Positions 1 to 12,143 of a stretch of 64,000 nt of DNA are shown here, one piece after another (within the stretch, counting starts at the first letter, position 1; each line of letters begins with the position of its first letter). Source of the DNA: Grifola frondosa (taxonomy: Eukaryota; Basidiomycota; Agaricomycetes; Polyporales; Grifolaceae); assembly GCA_001683735.1 (NCBI GenBank), contig LUGG01000031.1, positions 62,001 through 126,000 on the forward strand, written 5' to 3'. Made by a program: the position numbers and the translations under genes. The notes beneath the pieces are model-generated. The model saw nothing but the letters and a program-made list of their open reading frames with translations, was not told the DNA's origin and searched no databases.

Positions 1-3000
1 TACGGGGGATGAGAACCGTTAGCAGATCCGTGAGCAATGTTGGCTGTTCTTGTAGGTAGAACGTGAGCGACTTGTAGTAGCTGTAATGATGAGGTTTAGT
101 TTATTGTCAAATCCCTAGAATATTATGACCGCGCACATCTCGATATTGGCTACCCGAACGATGACATCCTTGAACTGATTGTGTTCCCAGGCATCGGAGG
201 ACCGCTCAATCATGGCAAGCGCCGCGTTGTCCTTTATTGATGTTGAGCTTGGGTTAAGACAAAAAAGATTATGATACTTACGAATTCGTCGTATTTGATA
301 TACAAGAATACAAGTTCCGGCCAGAGGTGTGCCTTTTCCGTCGCTTTGATGACCTATGAATGCTTGTTAACATAAAAAGCAGAGCTGACGCATGAAAAGG
401 ACTGACCTTCGGGATGTTGATACGAGATACGAAAAGCTTAAGATGTTCCATGACTGAACGATAGCGTTTAAGGACGAGAGCCGCAACATGCAAATGGAGG
501 ACTTACGCTTCTCTGGCCTGTACTTGCTGTACAGAATCGCCAACTCCGTGAAAATGCCCATCTATCAAACAAATTTTAGCAAGCTCCATCGAACGCATGA
601 GTTGATGCGCTTACGTGCGCTCGCTCCAAGCTCAAGCCTGCCTCAAGCAATGAAAGGACCTCATCGAAGTGACCACGACGTTCGTACAGTTTAACGATGG
701 CAGAAAGTTCCTCCTGTTCCAAGTGCACCATGAGAAACAAACTTGCATGATGCCTACGACAATACATACCGCATGGACGATGATATTGAGACCACAAATT
801 TGCGCCTGTAAAGGATGTTAGATCTAGCCATCCAATATATGACCGTTACGCACCAGACGGAATTCGCCCTTCTCTATGCATGCGGCATGAACCTGCTTCC
901 ATACTCTGATACATTGTCAGATCCCAGAGTCTAACATAGATGAAGTTACGACGCTCACTGAGTATTGCCGGCCTTTCGAGCACTCTCAACAGCACCCTGG
1001 TTCTCGCCGAGATAGATGAGGGTAGTCGCGAGACGTGCCCAGTTCGAAATGCTCGTAAACAACAGTTTGGCAGCCTGGTAGAGTTCGTCCTCGAAACATT
1101 TTTCTCCCACTTCCAAGACGTCCGCTACGTTGGTCATGCTCAGGAAATCCTCCATATCATGCAGACGATCCGTCTTTGCATACGCGTACGCCAACTCTGT
1201 GTCGATCTTCGGTTCTCTGAGAGACTTCCGAGCCATCTGGAGGTAACGGACGAGGTCGTCGAATTTGCCTGCGCGGTTCGAGATTTCGATGACCTCCAAG
1301 AAATTCGAGGGATCCTCAGCCTTGATGTAGGAGTCTATACAAGCGAGAGTGTGAGGTAAATCGCATCTTAATGGACATTGAGAAACTCACCGATGGCATC
1401 CTTGATTCGTAGACCGTCAAGCTGTGCCTTAGCCAACCTGCTCCAAACCTCCGGCTTGTTGACCTTGTTCGCGTATTCCACACCGCGGTCCAGGGATACG
1501 ATATGTTCAACGAGAACGTTGATGGCCATGGCATGCTGCTCGTACTTCTTGTAGATCATGAATGCTTCCTCATACAGGCCATGTTCAATAGCAATCTTTG
1601 CGATCTCGGCTGTGTCGTAGTTCTGCAACTTGTCGATATAGCCCACGACTTTGCCCTTGTCCGCGCGAATGGCGGTCAGCATCATGAGGTTCTGCAAGTT
1701 CCGGTTGTCGCTGAACGGCGACGGCTCGAGAATGATCTTCTCGAGGAGCTCAATAAGCTCGATCGGTAGGTCCGCTGACAGGAACGCTTTGACGGTGACC
1801 GACACGTCGTCCGGATCAGTGCACTCTGGCAGAGCAGTCGCAACGATCTACATATCGAAGATCAGCATTTTAGTATAGTAAAGAATCAATCGAGGCTTAC
1901 CTGATCGATGAGCTGGCGTTTATGCATATTGTCGGGCTGAAGGACCTGTGCCCATAGCTCGGGTTGACGACGCCGAACAAGGTACCGAGCCTGCTGCTTG
2001 AACATGGAGTTATCATTGGTGATTGCAATGAGCTCGTCATCACAGAAGCCCTTTGCATATGCGATGTAGGCCAGATAAGGATCACGGGCCTCGCAGAATT
2101 TTCCAACAACGAGCGGCTCATAAAGCTGGTGGAAATGATATCAACATCGGCAGATAGCAAACAACCAAATGAGCCTTACGTTGTTCTCTTTCAAGAATTG
2201 TTCGGGGTTGTTGTTCGAGTCGATGTAGATTTTGGCAAGGGCATTGAACACCGCGGAATCCTGACTCCCAGCCTGCACACGAGCCTCGAGCCATGGCAGG
2301 ATCAACTTCAGCCTATTCCTGGCTTCGACCTCGTGAACGAGCTCGTCAATGGGGAAGTTGCCAGGGACCGACGCCAACAAAGATTTGATTGTCGTCTCGT
2401 CGCAGTCTACATCTAGAAGCCCACCAACGACTTGTGGTGTCCGGACAGAGTTGACGCGAGTGACGTACACCTCGATGAAGTTCGTCAAGCCGTTCTGATA
2501 CAAGTAGAGAACAAGATCGTGCACGAAGTCGAAACGATCGCAAACAATGATGAGGGGGAGCTGGTCGGCGAGCTTCGCCTCTTTGAGGAAGTTCTTGACC
2601 TTCTCGGGGTTGTAGAAATTGCTCTCCCGGCAAATACGCTCGACCTCGCGGATCTGACCAGTACGGGTAGCGGCCTGGATATACTTGAAGTGAACTTCCG
2701 GGTCTTGACTGAGATTGACAATGGACCCGAGATAGTAGTAAAGACCTATACACGGGAATCAGCTTTCATATCAATACAAGGCACGCAAAGGACGCACCCT
2801 CGAAGCTCTTGAATGATTCAAACATTTCAATGAGCTTGACAGGTCCGAGAATATCAGAGTACTTGGTCGCGATTTGCACAACGATCTGCAGATTCTGCCT
2901 AATGTTAATCCGGAGCATCTCTTGCATGCATGCAAATGACTGCTCTGTCGTCAAACGACTGAAGTAGTTAACGAGCCACTAATACAAAACTGTGAGAGCA

Positions 3001-5392
3001 AGCTGGGTCTCGATAGCGATGTCACTCACATCAGGCTGGAAAACAGTCGTGTGCACGATAACGCGCTTGATATCCGCAAGGTCCTCGTAGTGTTCGAGAG
3101 CCTAAAGCAGGGTGGTCAAAAATCGAACTACAATGCATTCGGCCATATCACATACCCGTTGCATTAAGCCTGCCTTCTCGCAGAGATTGGCGATACGCGG
3201 CCGGTCATAATGTGTGAACATCTCGTTCCCGAGGATAGCATCTGCGACCTGCGGCGCGTGAATCAAGTTCATTTCCAGCAGACGCGTCTGCAGATGACCC
3301 TGCTCCGGCTTGTTATCTTTGAGAGCATCCAGCAGGAACGAGGTTGCGGCTGGATCATGTTCTGCGACATGAAGATATCGACCACCTAACCATACGTTCA
3401 TCAGATCGACTAGATAAAGACGACCAAAAAATGACTACTCACCCTCTCGATATCGACAAGTGGTCCTGCCTCATCGTTGGCCAGCTGAGCAGCAAATTCC
3501 GCGCCTTTCTCTGGGTTGGTCCGCATAATATGTTGCAGGAGACCGACGAAGTCTGGGGTGTAGCCGACTTTCTTCGCATATACACGATCTTGTCGGTTTG
3601 ACCTGTTTCCGCGAAGCAAGCAATAACCTTGTTCGGCACATTTGCCCTGAGGTACACACTCAGTGCTAGGTCATATCATGCAGCCGGACTATGTCTCCGA
3701 GTTCCTCGCTGCATGTGAGCTGTGCTCAGACAGGTGAGTAAGGTCTGAAAAGCATCAACCGGGCAAGCTGGACCTTGTTCTCCTTCAGCCACTTCTCCAA
3801 CAATTGTTTCCTACCTTGCTGCAGGACCGGTCGAGCGAGTTCCACAGACTCCAGATGGTTTAATTCGCCCTTCTCGAGTAGAATACCGAAGTATTGCAGA
3901 ATGGGGGATAGCCCACCAGGAGGAGCAGGCGCCTGCTTGAACGCCTCGATGACTTGCGCGGTACGAAGAATCCCCTGCAAACAGAAGTCATTTCATATGT
4001 ACGTGCTATTATATGCGAACGCACCCTCGGTGAGTTCGCCGCGACCTTCGCCGCCTCGCCAAACTGGCCGCTCTGGAACAGTTGTTGATACTGCTTGATA
4101 TACAGGTCGTCCGCCCCAGGTAGGTTTGCGCGGCTGGCCAACTTGAACGCGAGTTCGGTGTTGTTGAGCGTCGTTAAAATATACGGGATGACAGTCTGCT
4201 CGTCGACATTGACACTCAAAACCTGACCCTTCTTGTTGACGCCAATGATGCCGTTCGTCGCCTCGTGTGTCGGCCGTGACAAAAATGGTCTCCCCAGAAA
4301 TACGGTTCATGTAGATGCAAGCACCAGACTCCAAGTCGTAAAGATGTATGAAACCATACTTCGTGACCAGGTAGATGATGCCGTGCTTCTTCGAGACTTG
4401 CATCGCAACCGGGAAGTCGTTTGTAGCTTCAGGCGGGAAGTATACATCGACCGCCTTCTTCGTAAAGGGAGGGTCTGCCGCGTTATGGTCAATCTCTACG
4501 ATGTGAAGCTGGAAAGATGGGGCGCGACATAAGAATGATGAGTATGGCGCTTTGAGCTAAATAACTCGCCTTGGCACCCGTCGCCGTGCGAACAGAGAAA
4601 GTGAAGAGCTTCGTCGGAGCTTGATGTCCATCCAACTTCAGCTCTGCGAAAGCAGCAGCATGTCCTTCAATCGGCTGGCTGACGCCCCGCTCTCGGCTGT
4701 AAAGCTGGATAGAGCCCTTAACCTTGAACGCGGAGGGGTTGGTCGTATTTCCGGATATGCCGACTAACACAAGCCATTTGTCGTCTGGGGTAGCGCGGTA
4801 ATTGATTATCTGTGCGCCGACCAGAGTGGGATGGCGGTCGAAGACCTTCTGAGGCGGTGAGGTTGCATCCGTAATACTCCAGTGGTAGACTGCTGTATCC
4901 GTGACCATACCAATGGTAGACTCCGAGAGCCATTTCCAAAAGGTGATGTCCTCGTTGTTCGCGTGCGACTTGACCTTCTGTTTTGTCTCGATATTGAAGA
5001 CTTGCAAGGTCCGACCCGCTAGCACACAGGAGACCGGTTATTACTACGAGCCATATACGTAGAACAAACGGAATGCTAACCTTTCAACGCCAGAATCTTC
5101 TTGCTTGGATGCATAATGGCCGAGTCCGCGGTAATTGGTCGACGTAGCACATTGTTGGCATCTGCGAGGTCGACAATGACGACCTGATTCTGTTCATTGA
5201 CTTTCTCGCGCACGCAAATGAAATGGTCAGATTCAAGTGTGAGGTTCTATGAACGTGCGCGTTGTGGTGAATCCGCAGCGCAGTTACGGAGAGGTCGTCG
5301 GAACGCACCTGGAAGGAGATGGACGCGGGCTGTATTCCCAAGCTAGAGAGTTGGAGATGTTCGCAGAACGCGATGGGCTTCGAAATATCCAT
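1..5392 (-). CDS. CHC1: Clathrin heavy chain, 3' end cut by left edge
   Basis: Structural subunit of clathrin coats in endocytosis and in Golgi/endosome sorting. The start at 5392 gives [15 protein letters not shown], the usual fungal N-terminus. After an intron follow the terminal beta-propeller (about 5.3-4.1 kb; [13 protein letters not shown], then GETIFVTA and [13 protein letters not shown]) and the alpha-helical leg repeats (for example [48 protein letters not shown]). Introns are short, including one near 58-113 whose removal joins RVANIE to [12 protein letters not shown]. The last codons at base 1 correspond to VLIPR in the proximal leg, so roughly 150 C-terminal residues lie outside. 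Four frame breaks interrupt conserved exons (near 3348, 3581, 3668 and 4266-4273). Because the protein is conserved on both sides of each, I treat the gene as functional with sequence errors. The family assignment is essentially certain; exact exon borders are not. Confidence 0.96.
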
Positions 5393-5658
5393 GGTTTATG
5401 TACGAATTAAAGGACGCGTCGAACCCGTCGAAGTTCTGTCCTGCAGGTGGCTTGTTGGGATTGGGAGGGAGGAGGAATTGCGTTGACGTGTGTTTGCTAC
5501 CGCTACTTACCAGTGGAAGCGCCCATTGAGCGCTCAGCGCTCAGCGTCCACGCTGGAACCTCGCCTGTGGTCGTAGATCTCTGCATGTTACGATATATTT
5601 GCCCATGACCCCAATCTCTCATCTGCGAGATTTATTAGACAATGCATTACATATTTAT

Positions 5659-6759
5659 CTACTCCTCTGCAAGTGCCAGAGCCTGCTCAATATCACCGAG
5701 TAACGCAGCAGCAGGGACAGCGTTACCGTAATATAGGCGTTGCAATACTATCGCTATTGCACAGCATCAGACTCATCATACATAGGAGAGGTGTGTAATG
5801 CGCGTACCGCAATCCACAGACAACTGAAATATAGCGCAAACCTTAAATTGCAATGGAGAATCCTGCAAGAAAAAATACGCTGTCCTGCAAGGAGATCAAT
5901 TATGCTCACTCCACAATGCGAGACAGCTTACTTGAATGTGTCCCACCGACCCATCCAATTAGCGTCGATAGTCTAAATCCATATAGCGACCTCTGTTTAT
6001 AGTTACTGGTCCGTGCATTCTGTGTGAGCGAGAGAAGAAACACATTGCACGCATCGAGACCAACCTAATAAGTGAGGTATAGGCAGTGTACTTTCTAAAC
6101 CAAGAGCGACGAAACCCAGAATCGAGATGAATATGTCTGAGCGACCAAGAATCAAGTAAAGAATCGCCTGGCACAGTCTAGTGAATGTCCGCTTCCGTCA
6201 GGTATATAGAGATAAAAGGCAGAGTGACACTTACATGAAAGCAGCAAGGAATTCGATATATTGTGTATACGTAGACCACTGCCAGAAGGAAAAAGGACGC
6301 GAGGACATTCCCAAAATTTCGGGACTTGTTCGAGGTCTGTATCGTATACAGATATAAAGGAGAGCCAGCTGCCCGGAAGATCAGTCATAGAACAGAATAA
6401 CAATAAATTGATGACCACTCACTTGTGCTAAGATCATAAGGATTGATTGTAATAGTAATGCGAGTTCAAACCGGTTGCCCAACCAGAAGAAGCATCGAGT
6501 GATATTCGCTAGCAGTCTGGCAAGAGATCAGAGCTTTCTTGCAGAATGAGGCCGAACGAGCTCACAATATGGCACAAACATCACGAGAGAAACCGGTGGC
6601 ATCCCTGTGATAGCACAAACAATGTGAGTCGTTTCATCCGCACGCATGACATATGACGCACCGTTTGCGAACGATCGAGAAGGCCTGGTCGGCATAGACT
6701 AGAGGTGGTCCTACTGCCATGCCTATGGAGGCTAACATCGAAAGCCATGATGGAACCAT
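5659..6759 (-). CDS. PQ-loop repeat membrane protein (SLC66A2/PQLC1-like)
   Basis: Small multi-pass membrane protein of the PQ-loop family (SWEET/cystinosin-related); the PQLC1/SLC66A2 branch acts in endomembranes, with substrate uncertain. Start at 6759 (MVPSWLSMLASIGMAVGPPL) is the first Met that opens straight into the first transmembrane helix. Ordered segments after splicing: GPPLVYADQAFSI (first PQ-loop-like region), LLANITRCFFWLGNRFE, ALLLQSILMILAQ, SRPFSFWQWSTYTQYIEFLAAF, GLESTLPIPQLI (second PQ motif), SLYGFRLSTLIGWVGG, TAYFFLQDSPLQFKVCAIFQ, and a short tail ending ALALAEE at 5659-5661. This matches the human PQLC1 order closely. There are at least six short introns. The exon at 5942-5944 carries a one-base frame break just after GWVGG. 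It lies in tandem behind clathrin with only about 270 bp between them. Confidence 0.88.
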
Positions 6760-7117
6760 AGCGAATTGTTGAAGGGCCTCTGTCCGGAGGCAGGAAGAGA
6801 TATGTTTGAGAACAACTTCACACGCGTGTTGCAGCAAGGCAACCGAAAGTTGACGCGTATGTTGCAACGCGTCAACGATACTGATCACGAGCCCGACTTT
6901 CTCGGAAACATAAATCTCTCCGTGATTCCCTCTACTCACTCTAGAGGTATATACATTGAAAGAAAAAAAATCACAAATCAGCACCAGTGTTAGGATATCT
7001 CTACGATTCAGACAAAGTCAATGTCCACAAGCTTGAAGCTGTTCTAACATAAGCCATCTTGATCTAAGACGAGGCACACGGACCGATCACAGCTAACGCA
7101 GCTACGGCGATACATGT
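6760..7117. other. Intergenic stretch between two minus-strand genes
   Basis: 358 bases between the stop of the L-serine dehydratase gene and the start of the PQ-loop gene, so it should hold the dehydratase 3' UTR and the PQ-loop promoter. An open frame continues upstream of the PQ-loop start to 6984, but it lacks family similarity and I take it as leader. No RNA gene or repeat is seen. Confidence 0.5.
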
Positions 7118-10100
7118 TCAGCAAGCAGGCACTGTAAGGGGAATCTTGACCGTACGCTGCAGACCATGAATGAATGTCTGAGTAAGAAAGTTCTCATATA
7201 TAAATGGAGAGCTTACCGCAAGGCCCTAGAAATAATAAACAATCAGTCGTGCGCCGTATACAGGAACGGTGAAACTGACCGAAAGACTGGTCTCTTTATA
7301 CTTTACGCTCATGTCAACTGCAGTCAAACGCATGGCCTCAATCGCTTCGTCTAGAGTAACGCTATAAACATTTTGGCTGGCCATGGATAGTTGAGCGGCC
7401 GTAACAGCCTTGACAGCTGGACATTATGCGGTGAATAGCATAGGAGCGAGGCAGTGATTAAATCTTACCTCCCAAGCTATTCCGCTCCTGACATTTAAGC
7501 TATCAGCATGTTACCGGATATTATGTGGGACATGGTCATACTATGCAAGGCACTTGAACCAGCCCATCAATCGGATCACACGTCAAGCCAAGATTATGTT
7601 CTACATTCCATCGTTAGCTATAACCAACGGAACAATCGACTTAGGCATATTTCTTACCGATACCAATCTCAGCTGCCTACTCATGAAAGAGGTCAAATAT
7701 CGGTGCAATGGAGGAGGCGTTGTACGATTACCTGGAGGACGGTTTCGGGAGATGCTATGATCGCATTTTCAGCAGCCGTCCACAGCAACACAACAAGAAG
7801 ACCTACCGCCCATACATGCAGCGAATCCAGCGCTGGCCATGGAACACGCAACTGTAGAAGACAGATGAATATGTTGCGGCGAGTTTTACCAGATTCCATA
7901 CCTCCAACTTCAGCTTGACATCCTCCTTCTGCGGCCGAGATAGTACTGCCTCGTTTAAAAAGCATTCCGATGGCCTTCACCCAGATTCAGCGAGTAGATT
8001 TTGCATTGAAAACCATTCAAACTCACCGAGGCGGTTAGCAAGAACGTGACAACAGACTTCTCCGGATCGTCACTCATGAACTGAACCAACATTGAAATTC
8101 GATATGATGGAGGTATAAGCTTGCTCACCTCCAAGATATACTTCAGCACAGCGGGGATCACACCCGCAGCACCATTTGTTGGCGAAGTGACGATCCGACC
8201 GCCGCTTGCGTTGACTTCGTTCACCGCAATCGCGTAACACGACAAAAAGTCCATGGCCGGGATCATCGTTTTCCGCTGAGATGATTTTCAAGTAAAATAG
8301 GCAAACATCCGCAAGAGAACAACCCACTGGAGGCATTGGTAGCACAGGGTGATCCAACATGCCCACTACCGGTGTTGCACGTCTCACAGCCCTGTGGTAC
8401 CTATTGTCGTTCCTCGAAGGGCCCTTCAGACGCATAGTGTTCGGCATTTCCCCTTCTGGTGCACCAATGCTTCCGGAAATGGTGGCAGAACCAATCGTGG
8501 GCAGAGCGGACAAAGCGAGGCCTGGATAAAATCTGATAAAGCGATTGTGAATTGAGATAATATCTAGGAATTCTTTGTGTGATCAGACGCACCCTCTCAT
8601 TAGGCGGCGATATAGCATGGGGGCACGCCGTCGCAGGCCGAGCCTTCCCGGCAGCTTCTCCTCCGCAGAAGAGACACCCATCCGGATACAATCATCCATA
8701 ACGCTCCAAATGCGCAACAGCTGTATGCATTGTTCGTAAACACGGGTCCCACACCAACGCCACGAGATCACTAGAATGAGCGAACCTTCTGATGGATGTC
8801 CTCGTGTGAATATCCGAAGTGCAATTCGTTGTCGTAAACAATCTGTGCAATTGACATCTGGGATATGATACCGTCAATCACCATGGGGACCGAGCACCGA
8901 AGACACTAATTTTCCTACATTGTGCTTCCTCGTGAGTGCCAACAAGCTGTCACCGGACTATAAACACGGCAAGATGAGCTGCGGCTGATACGAAGAGAAT
9001 GGAAGGTCATTGACGTACAACGAATGGATATGGAGGCTGGCACGGGTCTGGAACTTGGGCGGGTTCTCCAGGCGCATCGGAGCTATGTGTCTGATGCAGG
9101 CGTGCGCCGTGTACGACACTCTTGTCCACGCCCTTGTAAAACAGGTTCTCTCCACTAATAGGATGCTATGTCAGCTAGTGTGAAAACTCCGAAATGATGA
9201 GAAGCTTGCCTTTGGTCTTCTCGTTCACAACGAAACCACCTCCGACACTGCCAATGACATCGCAATCAACGCCACATTTGCCCATACTTTCCAGTCGATA
9301 TACCTGAAGTATTCGTTCGTCGCAAGCAAGTCCCCATCTTCGCCAAATACGGAGAACCGCATTCCGTTAGGATGTGTTTTGAGAACTTGGTCCCAGCGCC
9401 ATAGCATGTCTCTATCCATGTCGTAAGTGATATGATGCTTTCCGCCGAGCATTAGACTCTTGTTCTCTAGTATGGCGGCATAACGGGAAGGAATTGTGCC
9501 AGTGTCTATTGTTTCGGGATCGGAACCTGCATGGCATGCTCAGGACAGAGGGACCCCAGGCCACTTTATCCATTACGGACCTTCTAGTCCCAAGAGAATG
9601 GCTTGAGGAGTATGATGACTGGGAAAGTTTGAGCCGAAGGAAAGGTGATAGAAACAGTCACGTACCCTTTTCCTAGGAGATTCACGTAGTAAATAATTAG
9701 AACAATACAAGCACGATTGGTCTACCTGTTGCAGCTAGCGATCCATACCTTAACGCTTGAAATTAGGGACGATTCAATGACACAGCCATATTTGGGCTCA
9801 CAGTGTAATTTTAACAGTATGAACCTAACCAAGTACAATTTAAAGATATCTACACATGAAGAAGGGAGACTATCCTTACCTTCTCCAACAACCCGAGCTC
9901 ATGAAGGTCGTTCAAAAATATTTTGCCCGCGCGCATAGGACCCACTGTATGGGACGAACTAGGACCCACTGGATGCGGGGAATTAGTGCCACATTGGTCT
10001 CCATGGCAGTCGCTCGATTCCCACAAAGAACATAAAGAAGTGATCAGAAACGCACCACCAATGCTGAACAAATCAAAGGCCGAGATGACCGCATGTTCGC

Positions 10101-10359
10101 TATGCTGCTCAGATAACCCCACTGTATCCAGCTCGGCAGCAGGAATCGCGTCGGGATGCAAGCCCTCTTCTATTTGATCAGCCGTAGAATTCGCGGGTTG
10201 CTTGCGGCTTGGTGATGTTGTGAAGGATCGAAGGTGAGCGGCACTGGTTAAAGCATGACGGCTAGTAGTCCAAGGCAAGACAGCCACAGAAGAATACCAG
10301 CTTGCTGTAGCAAAGTGGCGACCACCAATGTGTCGCCTTGCCGCCGCGATAGCAAGCAT
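7118..10359 (-). CDS. L-serine dehydratase, iron-sulphur (bacterial) type, mitochondrial leader
   Basis: Deaminates L-serine to pyruvate and ammonia using a [4Fe-4S] cluster; single-chain form with the beta (SDH_beta) domain before the alpha domain. The start at 10359 gives a long Arg/Ser/Ala-rich leader without acidic residues ([19 protein letters not shown]), typical of a mitochondrial targeting peptide. Domain marks in order: [12 protein letters not shown] then [133 protein letters not shown] and a tail [11 protein letters not shown]. The Cys of [13 protein letters not shown] and VPCIE are the expected cluster ligands. More than ten short introns were removed and I found no frame break. 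It shares a 339-bp divergent promoter with the SET gene. Mitochondrial location is inferred from the leader only. Confidence 0.93.
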
Positions 10360-10698
10360 ATTCCCTGCAGCTTCAAATGTTAGTACGTATATTGAACTAG
10401 AACTGCAGCCTAATACTTGAAAACTGAGGCTCGCGATGTGACGATGACGGCTTCTGACTCGAGTACGTACAGGCTTTCACCAATTTCCTTTTTGGAGAAG
10501 CATTGAAACATGTCCCAACCCTAACCCGATTCAGATATCCACGTGATCGCGTTTTTCCAGTGCGCGCTCTGATTTCGCATTCACTGAATCACTCCGCTGG
10601 CAAAATCCAAAATAATCGATACTACGCGTCCCACTCAGCTCAACAGTAAAAATATCATAACGCAAGGAACTGCGGATGTTCTCTTTATTCATCATATA
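10360..10698. promoter_or_regulatory. Divergent promoter, serine dehydratase / SET gene
   Basis: 339 bases between two start codons pointing away from each other. It contains a CACGTG box at 10540-10545 and an AACCCTAACCC telomere-like box at 10517-10527. Both are visible in the sequence; binding by a bHLH factor (Cbf1 type) or a telobox factor is inference. Confidence 0.55.
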
Positions 10699-12143
10699 AT
10701 GACGGTTGAATCTGCTTCTTCGACAGTGCTTTCGCCCACGGGAGATCTTCTGCACATCGGGACCGACCCACACGCTGGCCGCACGTATCATGCTAGCTCT
10801 GCCATTTCGGAAAATAGTGACCTCCTCGGGGCATGTCTACCGTACACGTCTATGATCTGGAAACGTTTCAGGAATGAAGTCTGCGCCGAATGCTGGCGGT
10901 ACGATCGCGGACGACGTGCATTCCTGACGCGTAGGGATGACGACGGGATTTCCAACAACTTCAGGGGTGATTGTAACGGTGATAAAAAAGGTGAGGGGAA
11001 AATGCCCAATCGGATCGGAGCAGGATTGTGGTTCTGTGATGAGCAATGTCAAGGAGCATGGATATTCCGAGAGGGCCTTGGGTCTATGGAATTATTCAGG
11101 ATGCTTGAAGGAGCACGGTGCAAGAAGGACAAGGGGAAGCCAAAGGATACTGCTACATTAGCCCAAGGAAACAGACCTGACCTGACGCAGGAAGCTATCG
11201 AACGAGCATGGGACGAGGTACGGCGAAAGGAGACCATTCCAAAAGAAGTGAAGAAATGGAGAAACATTCAACTGGATGACTTCGAGACGGATATGGCGAG
11301 ATATGTTCTCTTGGCACTAGTCCATCTTCATCAAGAACAGAAGCCCCAGGGCCACGCTGCTAGGTCAGAATCAGCCTCTCGAACAAAAATACCGCGCTGC
11401 CGCGGGGGAGCATAGATAGGAGACAATCGGACTGGTGCACGTTCTCTTCTCTGCAATCGAACGAACTTCAATATGTGAAAGCATGCCCGGAGGTCTTGGA
11501 CAACCAGATAAGGATTTACCAGGCGCTGAAGGGACGGCTCGGGTTCGTGGAGGCGGTGAAGTCAGTGGTAAAACAGGAGGGGTGTATGTCCGGACCGGAG
11601 CGCACTACTGAAGAAGCGAGAATAACTCAGCAGAATGGACAACAGTACTATCGAGGAGCGGGACAGAGAGAATATGGTCGACGGCAAGGAGAGAAAAGCG
11701 AGTTCTGGGATCTGGGACGCGTCATTACCATCGCCAACGTTCGCATCGCACTGGGGGTCGACCAGGTAACTCGTTCGGGATTTGGGAGATGCCGCTCATA
11801 GAAGAGAGCGAGTGTCTTGGTTTTGCCGTATATCCAGAAGCGTCATTTTTCAACCATCGTGAGTGTCCATATCCTTCGTGAGAATATGGAACAACTGTGC
11901 AATGTGGACCTGATTTATTGACGACGTGCCGATGTTTCAGATTGCTCGCCTAATGTTCGGAAATTACGTGACGGACGGGGATTGCGGTTTGTTACGACCA
12001 AATCCGTGGGAGTAGAGGAAGAGCTATGTATCAGTTACGGGCATGTGGAAGGGATGAGTTGGCAAGAGCGACAGAAGGAGTTGCAGGAGGGATGGTACTT
12101 CTCATGTAGATGCAGTCGATGCGTTGATGAAATGACATCTTAG
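10699..12143 (+). CDS. SET-domain protein, SMYD/Set5-like
   Basis: Predicted lysine methyltransferase-like protein. Start at 10699 (MTVESASSTVLSP). The first SET segment is TDPHAGRTYHASSAI. A Cys-rich MYND-like insert follows (VCAECWRYDRGRRAF and WFCDEQCQGAW), then a helical insert (WCTFSSLQSNELQYVKACPE), and the catalytic SET half GFAVYPEASFFNHHCSPN, GLRFVTTKSVGVEEELCISYGH, with the post-SET Cys cluster FSCRCSRC. It ends at the stop 12141-12143. The usual NHSCxPN motif reads NHHCSPN here. Frame changes around 11320-11365 fit a 44-nt intron (GTCCAT...CTAG); the intron at NHHC is a clear GTGAGT...CAG. The substrate is unknown, as it is for most SMYD-like fungal proteins. Set5/Set6-type relatives are the nearest I can name. 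Confidence 0.82.

Noticed and set aside
2922..2935. 14-bp perfect palindrome TTGCATGCATGCAA
   Set aside because: It lies within a conserved clathrin exon (encoding SFACMQEM) and is explained by the codons used.
9922..9985. Near-duplicate GGACCCACTG segments in the serine dehydratase gene
   Set aside because: One copy is the exon encoding the [11 protein letters not shown] motif (with GP twice), the other is at the intron acceptor; no evidence of a mobile repeat.
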